DNA from: Microlunatus speluncae
GTDB lineage: Bacteria; Actinomycetota; Actinomycetes; Propionibacteriales; Propionibacteriaceae
DNA length: 64,000 nt
Reading direction: 5' to 3'
Assembly: GCF_009299835.1 (NCBI RefSeq)
Contig: NZ_VKCZ01000005.1
Location: forward strand, 62,001 to 126,000
Shown here: positions 25,567 to 34,259 of the stretch, piece by piece
How positions within the stretch are numbered: the first letter of the stretch is position 1
How the letters are laid out: every line of letters begins with the position of its first letter
Program-made: the position numbers and the translations under genes
The notes under the pieces: model-generated
The model's database searches: none
The model's input: the letters and a program-made list of their open reading frames with translations, nothing else
What the model was told of the DNA's origin: nothing

Positions 25567-26826
25567 TCAGGAGGCCTTGACCGGTTCCGAGGAGGTTGTG
25601 GCGTAGTCGATCACGGGGAACCGGGCGAGACCTCGGATCAGGCTTCCCGGCCGGCGCACGGGCGGCTTGGTCATGGCGAGCCGGCCGAACCGCTGGGTGA
25701 TCTCGCGGATGGCGATGGTCGCCTCCATCTTGGCCAGCGGCGCGCCGACGCAGTAGTGGATGCCGCTGGAGAAGCCGAGGTGGTCACCGGAGTTGGGGCG
25801 GTCCAGCTCGAAGCGTTGCGGCTGGTCGAAGCGGGCCGGATCCCGGTTGGCGCCGCCGAGCAGGGTGATCACGAAGTCGTCCTTCTTGATCGGGATGCCG
25901 TCCAGGTCCAGGTCGGTCAACGCCTGACGGCCGGTCCGCTGGACCGGCGCGTCCCAGCGCAGGGTCTCCTCGATCGCGGCGCCGGCCAACTCGGGATCAC
26001 GGGCGACCCGGTGCCAGGCGTCGGGGTGGTGCAGCAGGGCCAGGACCGTGTTCCCGATCAGGTTCACGGTGGTCTCGAAGCCGGCGATCAGCAGCAGGGT
26101 GCACAGCGGCACCATCTCCCGCGGTTCGATCTTGTCGCCCTCGGCGGCCACCAGTCGGCTGATCACGTCGTCGCCGGGCTGCTTGCGCTTCAGCTCGAAC
26201 ACGCCGGTGAAGATCCGCTCCAGCTGCTGCTTCGCGTCGTACAACATCGCGGCGTGCCGCAGCGACTGCAGCCCGCCGAGCGCGCTGCCGAACGCGGCAC
26301 CGTAGCGGGCGAACTCCTCGGCGTCGGCATCCGGCACGCCGAGCAGTTCGGTGATCACGGCGATCGGCATCGGCGAGGCGAAATCGCGGACCAGGTCGAA
26401 CGGGGCGCCGGCCGGGAGCCGGTCCAGCAGCCGGCGTACGGTCTTGGTGATCATGCCGTCGAAGCCGGCGATGGCCCGCGGGGTGAAGACCGGCGCAACG
26501 AACCGGCGCAGCCGGGTGTGGTCGGGCGGGTTCATGTCCAGCAGCGACAGCTCGGCGGTGTCCTGGTCGGTCATCCGGCCGCCGACGCCGAATCGCCGGT
26601 CCCGCAGGATCTGATCGCACAGGGCGTGGTCGGCGGTCACGTACGCGCCGACCGGGGAGCGGGAGATCCGGCCGGCCGCGCGGATCCGCTGATAGATCGG
26701 GTACGGATCGATCCGGCCCTCCTCGAGATGCAGCTGGGAGAGGGGGTCGCGGCGCAGCCGGCCGTTGATCACGAACGTCATCCGTTCTCGGATGAACTCC
26801 CGCACGAAGGCTGCCTGTCCTGCCAT
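25567..26826 (-). CDS. Cytochrome P450
   Basis: The 419-residue protein has all P450 signatures: the I-helix oxygen-binding AGFETT, the K-helix E-x-x-R (EETLR), and the heme-ligand loop FSSGIHYCVG with Cys359. Length and motifs fit a soluble class I bacterial CYP that needs a ferredoxin and reductase, neither of which is encoded here. The substrate is unknown. It diverges from aroG, and its stop lies 10 bases past a hairpin repeat. The ATG 26826 is preceded by AAGGGACGCGACC. Confidence 0.95.
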   Translation of the reverse strand: MAGQAAFVREFIRERMTFVINGRLRRDPLSQLHLEEGRIDPYPIYQRIRAAGRISRSPVGAYVTADHALCDQILRDRRFGVGGRMTDQDTAELSLLDMNPPDHTRLRRFVAPVFTPRAIAGFDGMITKTVRRLLDRLPAGAPFDLVRDFASPMPIAVITELLGVPDADAEEFARYGAAFGSALGGLQSLRHAAMLYDAKQQLERIFTGVFELKRKQPGDDVISRLVAAEGDKIEPREMVPLCTLLLIAGFETTVNLIGNTVLALLHHPDAWHRVARDPELAGAAIEETLRWDAPVQRTGRQALTDLDLDGIPIKKDDFVITLLGGANRDPARFDQPQRFELDRPNSGDHLGFSSGIHYCVGAPLAKMEATIAIREITQRFGRLAMTKPPVRRPGSLIRGLARFPVIDYATTSSEPVKAS

Positions 26827-26885
26827 GGTCGCGTCCCTTCCGCCGTGCCGGGCCGTCCGTGGTGTGTCTCCCGGAGCTGCACCAC

Positions 26886-26891
26886 TAAAGT
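26886..26891 (+). promoter_or_regulatory. -10 box TAAAGT, leaderless start of aroG
   Basis: TAAAGT ends six bases before the GTG at 26898, which lacks a ribosome site. Confidence 0.5.
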
Positions 26892-26897
26892 AGCCCC

Positions 26898-28286
26898 GTG
26901 TCCGTAACCCTTCCGTCGCTCGAGGAACTGCACGCTCTCAAGCCGCTGCAACAGCCCAGCTATCCCGATCCGGCCCAGGTGGCCGACGTCGTCGCGCGGC
27001 TGCGTGCCCTGCCGCCGTTGGTGTTCGCCGGCGAGTGCGACGAGCTCCGCGGCAAGCTGGCCAGCGTGGCCGCCGGCGAGGCCTTCCTGCTCCAGGGCGG
27101 CGACTGCGCCGAGACGTTCGCCGGGGTGACCGCGGCCAACATCCAGGGCAAGCTGCGGACCCTGCTGTCGATGGCCGTCGTGCTGACGTACGCGGCCCAG
27201 GTGCCGATCGTCAAGGTCGGCCGGATGGCCGGCCAGTACACCAAGCCGCGCAGCTCCGACGTGGAGACCCGGGACGGGGTGACGCTGCCGGCCTACCGCG
27301 GCGACTCCGTCAACGGATTCGCCTTCACCGAGGAGTCCCGGGTGCACGACCCGCGGCGGCTGCTCGACACCTACAACGCCTCGGCGGCGACGCTGAACCT
27401 GACCCGAGCCTTCGTCACCGGCGGCTTCGCCCATCTGCGCAGCGTGCACAGCTGGAACGCCAACTTCGTCAAGAACTCCGCGGCCGGCGTGCGTTACCAG
27501 AATCTGGCCGACGAGATCGACCGGGCGCTGGCCTTCATGGTCGCCTGCGGCATCGACGACGAGGAGTTCCGGACGGTTGACTTCTACTCCAGCCACGAGG
27601 CCCTGAGCCTGGAGTACGAGCACGCGCTGACCCGGATCGACTCCCGCACCCAGGATCCGTACGGCGTCTCCGGGCACTTCCTCTGGATCGGTGAGCGGAC
27701 CCGCCAGCTGGACGGCGCCCACGTCGAGTTGCTGCGGCACGTCCGCAACCCGCTCGGCGTGAAGCTCGGCCCGACCACCACCGCCGACGTCGCGCTGCAG
27801 CTGGCCGACAAGCTCGATCCGGAGCAGCAGCCGGGCCGGATCACGTTCATCACCCGGATGGGCGCGAGCAAGATCAGGGACCTGCTGCCCGACGTGGTGG
27901 AGAAGGTGACCGCCAGCGGCCGGCAGGTGGCCTGGGTCTGCGACCCGATGCACGGCAACACCTTCGAGGCGGCCAACGGCTACAAGACCCGCGCCTTCGC
28001 CGACGTGATCGACGAGCTGAACGGCTTCTTCGACGTGCACGAGGAGCTCGGCACCTGGCCGGGCGGGGTGCACGTCGAGCTGACCGGCGACGACGTCACC
28101 GAGTGCGTCGGCGGCGGCGATGACCTGGTCGAGGCCGATCTGGTCAACCGGTACGAGACGCTGTGCGATCCGCGGCTGAACCGCAACCAGTCCCTCGAGC
28201 TGGCCTTCCTGGTCGCCGAACGACTGACCACCGGCCGGATCCAGCGGCCGAACCCGGTCCAGGCGTTCCAGCCGGTCGGCGACTGA
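26898..28286 (+). CDS. aroG: Class II 3-deoxy-7-phosphoheptulonate (DAHP) synthase
   Basis: The 462-residue protein matches plant-type (class II) DAHP synthases along its whole length: FLLQGGDCAETF, VGRMAGQYTKPRS, the metal-site cysteine in GGDCAE, SSHEALSLEYE, RMGASKIRDLLP and WVCDPMHGNT. It condenses phosphoenolpyruvate with erythrose 4-phosphate in the first step of the shikimate pathway in the cytoplasm. Full length, no missing blocks. It may be followed in the same transcript by the threonine aldolase gene, 18 bases on. Confidence 0.97.
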   Translation: MSVTLPSLEELHALKPLQQPSYPDPAQVADVVARLRALPPLVFAGECDELRGKLASVAAGEAFLLQGGDCAETFAGVTAANIQGKLRTLLSMAVVLTYAAQVPIVKVGRMAGQYTKPRSSDVETRDGVTLPAYRGDSVNGFAFTEESRVHDPRRLLDTYNASAATLNLTRAFVTGGFAHLRSVHSWNANFVKNSAAGVRYQNLADEIDRALAFMVACGIDDEEFRTVDFYSSHEALSLEYEHALTRIDSRTQDPYGVSGHFLWIGERTRQLDGAHVELLRHVRNPLGVKLGPTTTADVALQLADKLDPEQQPGRITFITRMGASKIRDLLPDVVEKVTASGRQVAWVCDPMHGNTFEAANGYKTRAFADVIDELNGFFDVHEELGTWPGGVHVELTGDDVTECVGGGDDLVEADLVNRYETLCDPRLNRNQSLELAFLVAERLTTGRIQRPNPVQAFQPVGD

Positions 28287-28304
28287 CGATGCCGGGTCCC
28301 GCCT

Positions 28305-29348
28305 GTGGCTAGGAACACCGTGTCGATCGATCTGCGCTCGGACACGGTCACCCGGCCGACCGAGCCGCTGCGGCGGGCGATGCTCGACGCCGAGGTCGGC
28401 GACGACGTGTACGCCGAGGACCCCACCATCGACGCGCTGGAACGCCGGGTCGCGGAGCTGCTCGGGCACGAGGCGGGACTGTTCTGCGCCACCGGCTCGC
28501 TGGCCAACCTGCTCGGCGTCCGGCAGCTGGTCGAGCCGGGGCAGGAAGTGATCTGCGATGTCGAGGCGCACATCGCCCGGGCCGAGATGGGCGCCCACGC
28601 GGCGCTCGGCGGGATCACGATGCGCACCTTCCCGTCGGTCCGGGGCCGGGTCGACGTGGCCGAGGTGGCCAAGATCATCGCGCCGTCGGCCGGGCCGTAT
28701 CTGGTCTCCACCGCCGCGGTCGCGGTGGAGAACACGCACAACTTCGGCGGCGGCACGATCCAGCCGTTCGATCAGCTGCGGGCGGTCTCGGAGCTGTGTC
28801 GTGATCATGGTCTTGGCTTTCACCTGGACGGCGCCCGGCTGTGGAACGCGCACGTCGCGACCGGAGTCCCATTGATCGACTACGGTCGGCTGTTCGACAC
28901 GGTCAGCGTCTGTTTCTCCAAGGGATTGGGCGCTCCGGTGGGGTCGGTCCTGGTCGCCGACGCCGACCGGATCGCCCGGGCCCGGATCCTACGGAAGCGC
29001 CTCGGCGCCGGCTGGCGGCAGGCCGGGATCCTGGCCGCGGGCGCCCATTACGCTCTTGACCATCAGCTGAGCCGGCTCGCCGATGATCATGCCGCCGCGC
29101 GGGCCTTCGCCGCGGCCGTGGCCGAGGCCGCGCCGACGGCGGTCGATCCGGCGTCGATCGAGACCAACATCGTGATCATCAATACCGGTGATCATCCGGC
29201 CGGGCCGATCGCGACGGCCGCGGCGGAGCAGGGGATCCGGGTCTCCGCCCTGGGCGCCCGGATGATCCGGGCCGTGACCCACCTGGACGTGACCGTCGAG
29301 TCCTGCACCGTGGCCGGCAAGATCATCGGATCCCTGTTGACGCGTTGA
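28305..29348 (+). CDS. GntG-family PLP-dependent aldolase (low-specificity threonine aldolase)
   Basis: The 347-residue protein has the fold-type I aldolase pattern: LRSDTVTRPT at the start, LFCATGSLANLLG, ENTHNFGGG, the cofactor aspartate in FHLDGARLWNA, and the Schiff-base lysine K206 in CFSKGLGAPVGS. It cleaves threonine or allo-threonine to glycine and acetaldehyde. The start is GTG 28305, with another GTG at 28320 possible. No regulatory feature is seen between it and aroG. Confidence 0.93.
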   Translation: MARNTVSIDLRSDTVTRPTEPLRRAMLDAEVGDDVYAEDPTIDALERRVAELLGHEAGLFCATGSLANLLGVRQLVEPGQEVICDVEAHIARAEMGAHAALGGITMRTFPSVRGRVDVAEVAKIIAPSAGPYLVSTAAVAVENTHNFGGGTIQPFDQLRAVSELCRDHGLGFHLDGARLWNAHVATGVPLIDYGRLFDTVSVCFSKGLGAPVGSVLVADADRIARARILRKRLGAGWRQAGILAAGAHYALDHQLSRLADDHAAARAFAAAVAEAAPTAVDPASIETNIVIINTGDHPAGPIATAAAEQGIRVSALGARMIRAVTHLDVTVESCTVAGKIIGSLLTR

Positions 29349-29382
29349 TCAGAAGCCGGCGGAGGTGTGCCCGCCGCTCTGT

Positions 29383-29443
29383 CGACCCGTCACAAACGCT
29401 CCGACACGCCGCCGAGATCGGCGCAGCTCTGACGGGTCGGCGG
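29383..29443. repeat. 61-bp palindromic intergenic repeat, copy 1
   Basis: CGACCCGTCA (29383-29392) and TGACGGGTCG (29430-29439) form a perfect 10-bp stem around a core containing CCGACACGCCGC. It fills a convergent gap between the threonine aldolase gene and the minus-strand gene ending at 29445. The second copy, also 61 bp and also in a convergent gap, lies at 56228-56288. Confidence 0.8.
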
Positions 29444-29444
29444 G

Positions 29445-29921
29445 TTAGAGGGTGGTGAGGTAGCCGAAGAGGCCGGCGACCGAGGCCAGGGGCCAGGAGA
29501 GCAGGCCGATGATGAGTCCCGCGATCCCGGGAGCTCGGCCGCGGCGGGTGGCGATCGCGACGATGGCGAGCACCAGGCCGATGATCACCAGCACGATCCC
29601 GCCGACCATCACGCCGACGCCGATCGGCGGCACCGGCTTCGGCCCGCTGGCCGCCGTGCCGATGGTGACCACGGCCAGCCAGAATGCCAGGATCGAGGTC
29701 AGGACCGTCATCGCGATGGTGATGATCAGGCTGGTCACCCCGAGCGCGGACGACCGGCGCGGTGGAGCGGGCGGACCCGGCGGGACGTCCGGACCCTGCT
29801 GAGGCTGTGGTGGATAGGGATACGGCCCAGCCTGCGGATACGGCCCCGGCTGCTGATACCCCGGCTGATGCGGCGGGCCCGGCGGAGGACCGTACGGCGG
29901 CGGTGGCGGCGGAGTCGTCAT
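29445..29921 (-). CDS. DUF4190-like small membrane protein, first paralog
   Basis: The 158-residue protein (ATG 29921) begins with a Pro/Gly/Tyr-rich cytoplasmic stretch (PYGPPPGPPHQPGYQQPG and similar) and then has two hydrophobic hairpins: SLIITIAMTVLTSILAFWLA and VIIGLVLAIVAIATRRGR, ending in LLSWPLASVAGLFGYLTT. The arrangement fits DUF4190. The C-terminal GYLTT and IVAIATRRGR segments are shared with the gene at 30651-31043, so the two are paralogs. Between them lies the AbiEii-like gene. Confidence 0.78.
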   Translation of the reverse strand: MTTPPPPPPYGPPPGPPHQPGYQQPGPYPQAGPYPYPPQPQQGPDVPPGPPAPPRRSSALGVTSLIITIAMTVLTSILAFWLAVVTIGTAASGPKPVPPIGVGVMVGGIVLVIIGLVLAIVAIATRRGRAPGIAGLIIGLLSWPLASVAGLFGYLTTL

Positions 29922-30039
29922 CCGCCCATCGAATCGACTGGACCCCGATCCGTCCAGTCCGGGCGCGGTCAGCGCGTCGCGCAGCCGCGGTGACGGGTCC
30001 GGCGGACGGTTCCGAGGCACCGCGTCGCGGCACGCTGGT

Positions 30040-30654
30040 TCAACGGGTGACGTCCAGCCAACCGTCCAAGGCTGCTCCGAGATCGCGTCCACGGTGGTAA
30101 CCGCGTCGGGTGATCACGGCGATGAGACGACGGGAGTCCTCCAGCTCCGCGGCGTCGGCCCGCTCGATCAGCGTCCGCAGGTCGCGGTCGCGCTTGTCGC
30201 TGCGGCGCCAGCAGAGCTTGACCGCGATCAGGTGGCCGATCCGGGCGACGGGGATCGTCAGGCCCGGCAGGACCTCCACGGGCTCCGCTGCTCCGACGAT
30301 CTCCGGCTCGACCCCGGAACTCGCGAAGAACAGGTCGACGGCCACGTCCTCGCCGACCGGGGAGGTCTGCAGGCGGACCGTCGCCAGCCGACCGGTCTCG
30401 TCGTGCACGATCGATTCCCGCCAGCGGTAGCCGACCGCGAGCATGTGCGCGATCCGTTCCTTCGCCGTGGCGTCGTCGGGCGCGACGACGGCGATGTCGA
30501 TATCTGCAGTGGGTCGCGGCTCCGCCCGGGCGCACACGGCGAGACCGCCGACCAGCGCCCAGGGCGCGCCCAGGTCGTGAAGATCGCCAACGACGTGCGG
30601 CAGGGCCTCTTCGATCATGGTCCTGGCCGACGCGCGAGAACGGCTGTCCATCAT
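30040..30654 (-). CDS. AbiEii/AbiGii-type nucleotidyltransferase
   Basis: The 204-residue protein carries the nucleotidyltransferase signature G-G-x-A-V, with ADIDIAV 14 residues on (WALVGGLAVCARAEP, then PTADIDIAVV). These supply the metal-binding acidic residues of the DUF1814/AbiEii fold. A further AVDLFFASSGVE strand gives the third acidic residue. AbiEii proteins are toxins of type IV toxin-antitoxin systems that modify tRNA or nucleotides; a housekeeping role is also possible. Its ATG (30654) overlaps the stop of the DUF4190-like gene by four bases. No AbiEi-type antitoxin is next to it. Confidence 0.8.
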   Translation of the reverse strand: MMDSRSRASARTMIEEALPHVVGDLHDLGAPWALVGGLAVCARAEPRPTADIDIAVVAPDDATAKERIAHMLAVGYRWRESIVHDETGRLATVRLQTSPVGEDVAVDLFFASSGVEPEIVGAAEPVEVLPGLTIPVARIGHLIAVKLCWRRSDKRDRDLRTLIERADAAELEDSRRLIAVITRRGYHRGRDLGAALDGWLDVTR

Positions 30655-31043
30655 TGGGTCGTAAGGTATCCCAGGAGGCCGGCCGTGGCGAAGAGCGGGT
30701 AGGAGAGCAAACCGACGACAAGGCCGATGATGCCGGTGACTCTGCCGCGGCGGGTGGCGATCGCAACGACGGCGAGCACCATTCCGATGATCACCAGCAC
30801 GAACCCGGCGGCCAGCAGGGCGTATTCCGGCGGCAGCGCCTGGTCCGTCACGCTGGCGCTGGTGGTGAGCACACCGAGCCAGAAGCCCAGGAGCGACAGC
30901 ATGATCGTGATGGTGATGGTGATCACCAGGCTGGTCACACCGAGGGCGTCGGACCGCCGCGGAGGGTGCGCAGTCGAGCCGGCCGGCGGGAACAGGCCAT
31001 GATCCGGAGCAGGTCCGGATGGCGGCGGAGTCGGGTTCGTCAC
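30651..31043 (-). CDS. DUF4190-like small membrane protein, second paralog
   Basis: The 130-residue protein has a short Pro-rich N-terminus, a helix pair (LVITITITIMLSLLGFWLGVL and LLAAGFVLVIIGMVLAVVAI) and a last segment (LLSYPLFATAGLLGYLTT). It is closely related to the protein at 29445-29921 but lacks most of its Pro/Tyr-rich head. The start is the GTG at 31043, and its stop overlaps the nucleotidyltransferase start. No function is known. Confidence 0.78.
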   Translation of the reverse strand: MTNPTPPPSGPAPDHGLFPPAGSTAHPPRRSDALGVTSLVITITITIMLSLLGFWLGVLTTSASVTDQALPPEYALLAAGFVLVIIGMVLAVVAIATRRGRVTGIIGLVVGLLSYPLFATAGLLGYLTTQ

Positions 31044-31120
31044 GGACCCATGGAATCGGCCCAGGCCCGATTCGTCCAGCCGGAGGATGGTGACGTTTTC
31101 AGTCCATCATCGATATTCCG

Positions 31121-31140
31121 CACAATGTCCAATGATTGTG
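31121..31140. promoter_or_regulatory. CACAAT-N8-ATTGTG inverted repeat
   Basis: CACAAT at 31121-31126 and ATTGTG at 31135-31140 are perfectly symmetric. The site lies in the divergent region between the DUF4190-like operon and the sugar ABC operon, just before the promoter of the latter, and could bind a dimeric regulator. Confidence 0.4.
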
Positions 31141-31148
31141 GGAAACCA

Positions 31149-31177
31149 TTGCGGTGAGAACGTTTCCATCGTACGGT
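31149..31177 (+). promoter_or_regulatory. Promoter with internal LacI operator for the sugar operon
   Basis: TTGCGG (31149-31154) and TACGGT (31172-31177) are spaced by 17 bases. Between them lies TGAGAACGTTTCCA (31155-31168), symmetric at five of seven pairs around AACGTT, a usual LacI/GalR operator core. Binding here would block the polymerase. The LacI gene of the same operon (34260) is the likely repressor. Confidence 0.6.
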
Positions 31178-31211
31178 GCGGAGATACCTTCTCGAGGATC
31201 AGGGTGGATCG

Positions 31212-32483
31212 ATGATGCGACGACTCGGAGCACTTGTCGCGGCCGGCGCTTTGGCGCTGACCGCGGCGTTGGCAGGGTGTGGCGGCGAGGCCGCCGACGG
31301 CCCGGTGACGCTGACCTTCCGGCAGTTCGACCCTCCTGCCGAGACGGCGGGGTTGCAGGCGGCGGTGGCCTCCTGGAACGAGTCGCACCCGGACGTCCAG
31401 GTGAAGCTGGAGACGCTGTCCGGGCCGGACAGTGCGCAGCAGTTCGCCCGGGAGGCCAACTCCGGTTCGGGGCCCGACGTGGTGCAGATCGCCAACGTCA
31501 ACGTCAAGGATCTGGCCAAGCCGAAGATCCTGCTGGCGCTGGATGATCTTGCCGCCAAGACTCCGCCGGAGACGCCGGTCGAGGACTACCTGGCGCTCGA
31601 TCTTGCCCGGTTCGGTGACAAGACCTGGGCCCTGCCGTGGACCGTGGACACGTTCGCGCTGGCGTACCGCCCGGAACTGCTCGAGGAGGCCGGCCTGAAG
31701 CCGCCGACGACCTGGGAGGATCTGGCCGAGCAGGCGGCGACGCTGTCCGACCCGAAGGCCAAGCGGTCGGGCTTCTGTCTGCCCGGGGCGAGCGGGCCCG
31801 ACTCGGGCCAGTGGTTCGCGATCAACTACTACCTCTGGTCCCACGGCGCGACGCTGGTGAAGGACGAGGGCGGCAGCTGGCAGGTCGGCGCGACAGCCGA
31901 GCAGTTGCAGCAGGCGATCGATTGGTTCAACGGGCTCTTCACCTCCGGCGCCACAGCGAAGTCCATGATCGCGGTGGCCTCGTTGACCGACCCGCAGATC
32001 GTCGACGGACTGGCCCGGGGCACCTGCGCGATGACGATCATGGCGCCGCAGACGTTCCGCAAGGCGCACGAGGCTGACCCCACGCTACGGACGGCCCCGG
32101 TGCCGGACGGCCTGACCGACGGCTCGACCCACCTGGGCGGCCGGATGCTCGGGATCAACGCCTCGACCGACCATCCGGAGCAGGCCTGGGAATTCATCCG
32201 CTACCTCAACAGCGCCGACGCGTTCACCAAGATCGACCAGTATCCGGCTGCGACCAGCGTGCTGAACGAAATGACGGTGCCCGAGGGTGAGGAGGGCTAT
32301 CAGCAACAGCTGCCGCACTCGGTCACCTTCGGCCGCTACATCGCCGGCCCGGTCCCGGTGACGACCCTGACCAAGATCACCAACGCCCAGTTCGGCGGCG
32401 TCTATTCCGGCCAGAGCGACAGCCGGGGCGCGGCCGAGGCGATCATCAGTCAGCTCCGGGCCGAGCTGGCCGCCGGGCAGTGA
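31212..32483 (+). CDS. Sugar ABC transporter substrate-binding lipoprotein
   Basis: The 423-residue protein starts with a lipoprotein signal (MRRLGALVAAGALALTAALA, then GC), with the cysteine in LAGC as the lipid anchor. The mature part is a family 1 solute-binding protein (LTFRQFDPP; ALPWTVDTFALAYRPELL; a Trp-rich pocket around GQWFAINYYLWSHG). An AGGGTGG ribosome site precedes ATG 31212. The permease genes follow with overlaps. The operon context with a sulfatase suggests that the ligand is a sulfated sugar; this is inference. Confidence 0.93.
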   Translation: MMRRLGALVAAGALALTAALAGCGGEAADGPVTLTFRQFDPPAETAGLQAAVASWNESHPDVQVKLETLSGPDSAQQFAREANSGSGPDVVQIANVNVKDLAKPKILLALDDLAAKTPPETPVEDYLALDLARFGDKTWALPWTVDTFALAYRPELLEEAGLKPPTTWEDLAEQAATLSDPKAKRSGFCLPGASGPDSGQWFAINYYLWSHGATLVKDEGGSWQVGATAEQLQQAIDWFNGLFTSGATAKSMIAVASLTDPQIVDGLARGTCAMTIMAPQTFRKAHEADPTLRTAPVPDGLTDGSTHLGGRMLGINASTDHPEQAWEFIRYLNSADAFTKIDQYPAATSVLNEMTVPEGEEGYQQQLPHSVTFGRYIAGPVPVTTLTKITNAQFGGVYSGQSDSRGAAEAIISQLRAELAAGQ

Positions 32484-33403
32484 CCACCGCGATCACGCTG
32501 CGCCGCCGGCCCTGGTCGACCCGGCTGACCCCGTACGGCCTGGTCGCCCCCGGCATGATCATGTTGCTGCTGCTGTTCGGCGTGCCGGCCGGTTACAACG
32601 TCTGGCTCTCGCTGCACGAGGTGACGCCGTACGACGCGCTGGGGGACGGCCCGTTCGTCGGGTTGCGCAACTTCGCCGCCGTGCTCGCCGATCCGCAGAC
32701 GCCGCTCAGTCTCGGCAACACGGTGCTCTGGCTGACCCTGCTGACGGTCGCGCTCCGGCTCGTCTTCGGGCTCGGCATCGCCCTGCTGCTGAACGCCGCG
32801 GTGCTGCGCCGGCTGCGCCTGCTCGGGGTCTGCCGGACCCTGGTGCTGATTCCGTGGATGATCCCGCCGACCGTCGCGGTCGCGGCCTGGCGCTGGCTGC
32901 TCGACGGTCAGTCCGGCCTGCTCAACCAGCTACTGCTGCGGTTCGGGCTGATCGAGCAGGGGATCCCGTTCCTGGGCCAGACCAGCACGGTCTGGTGGTG
33001 CCTGACCGCGATCATCACCTGGCGGGAGCTGCCGTTCGTGATCATCGTGCTGATGGCCGGGCTGCAGGCGATCCCGGGTGAGCAGTACGAGGCGGCCGCG
33101 CTCGACGGGGCGGGCCGCGCCCGGTCCCTGGCCCATGTCACCCTGCCCAATCTGCGGCCGGTGCTCGGCGTGGTCGGTCTGATGATCACCATTGGCTCGT
33201 TCAACAACTTCGTCTACGTCTGGCTGACCACCGGCGGTGGCCCGGGCACCTTCACCCAGGTGCTGGCGACCCAGCTCTACTCCTACGCCTTCGTCGACAA
33301 CGATCTCGGCCGCGGCGCGGCGATCGGCTTGATCATGTCGTCCTGCATGGTGGTCTTCGCCCTGATCTATCTCGGGCTGCTGCAGCGCCGGGAGCGATCA
33401 TGA
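32480..33403 (+). CDS. Sugar ABC transporter permease, MalF/UgpA type
   Basis: The 307-residue membrane protein has six helices and the EAA loop (EQYEAAALDGAGRARSLAHVTLPN, written here only by its ends EQYEAA and VTLPN) that docks the ATPase. GTG 32480 overlaps the stop of the binding-protein gene by four bases. It pairs with the downstream MalG-type gene. No ATPase gene is in the operon, so a shared MsiK-like ATPase encoded elsewhere is likely. Confidence 0.95.
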   Translation: MTTAITLRRRPWSTRLTPYGLVAPGMIMLLLLFGVPAGYNVWLSLHEVTPYDALGDGPFVGLRNFAAVLADPQTPLSLGNTVLWLTLLTVALRLVFGLGIALLLNAAVLRRLRLLGVCRTLVLIPWMIPPTVAVAAWRWLLDGQSGLLNQLLLRFGLIEQGIPFLGQTSTVWWCLTAIITWRELPFVIIVLMAGLQAIPGEQYEAAALDGAGRARSLAHVTLPNLRPVLGVVGLMITIGSFNNFVYVWLTTGGGPGTFTQVLATQLYSYAFVDNDLGRGAAIGLIMSSCMVVFALIYLGLLQRRERS

Positions 33404-34257
33404 GCGGCGCGGTGGCGGTGCGCCGCCGGAGCCGCCGGATCCGGCCGTACGAGATCGTGGTCCTGCTGGCGGTGGCGATCGTCCTACTGCTGATGATCTT
33501 CCCGTTCGCCTGGATGCTGCTGACCTCGCTCCGGCCGGCGGCCGAGATGTTCGACCTGCGGGAGATCCTGCCGTCGCGGCTCACCCTGGACGGCTACGGC
33601 CGGCTGTTCGCCACCTCCTCGTTCGGTCGGTTCCTGCTCAACAGCCTGGTCGTCGCGCTGATCGCCATGGTCGCCGCGGTGGTGCTCTCCTGCCTGACCG
33701 GCTACGCCTTCTCCCGGTTCGAGTTTCGCGGCAAACGGGTGCTGATGGTGCTGGTGATCGCGGTGCACCTGTTTCCGTTCGTCATCCTGATCACCCCGAT
33801 GTATCTGTTCTTCTCCGAGCTGCGGCTGCTGAACACGTACCAGGGCTTGATCATCGCCTACGTGGCGATCACGCTGCCGTTCGCGACGTACCTGATGATG
33901 GGCTACTTCGAGACGGTGCCCAAGGGCCTGGACGAGGCGGCGCGGATCGACGGCTGTTCCACCCTGTCCGTGCTGTTCCGGGTGGTCTTCCCGGTCGCCT
34001 GGCCCGGCGTCGCCACGGTGGCGATCAACACCTTCATCGTCGCCTGGGAGGAGTACCTGTTCGCCAAGGTGCTGATGACCGACGAGAATCTGAAGACCGT
34101 CCAGGTCGGGTTGTCGAACTTCTTCGGTGAGTTCACGACCCAGTGGGATCTGGTGATGTGCGCGTCCGTCGTCGCCTCGGTGCCGACGATCGTGCTGTTC
34201 GCGATCGCCCAGCGGCGGCTGGTGTCGGGGCTGGCGGTCGGCAGCGTGAAGGAGTGA
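33400..34257 (+). CDS. Sugar ABC transporter permease, MalG/UgpE type
   Basis: The 285-residue protein has six membrane helices and the EAA motif LDEAARIDGCS. The start ATG (33400) overlaps the MalF-type gene by four bases. It forms the channel with the preceding permease. Confidence 0.95.
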   Translation: MSGAVAVRRRSRRIRPYEIVVLLAVAIVLLLMIFPFAWMLLTSLRPAAEMFDLREILPSRLTLDGYGRLFATSSFGRFLLNSLVVALIAMVAAVVLSCLTGYAFSRFEFRGKRVLMVLVIAVHLFPFVILITPMYLFFSELRLLNTYQGLIIAYVAITLPFATYLMMGYFETVPKGLDEAARIDGCSTLSVLFRVVFPVAWPGVATVAINTFIVAWEEYLFAKVLMTDENLKTVQVGLSNFFGEFTTQWDLVMCASVVASVPTIVLFAIAQRRLVSGLAVGSVKE

Positions 34258-34259
34258 GC

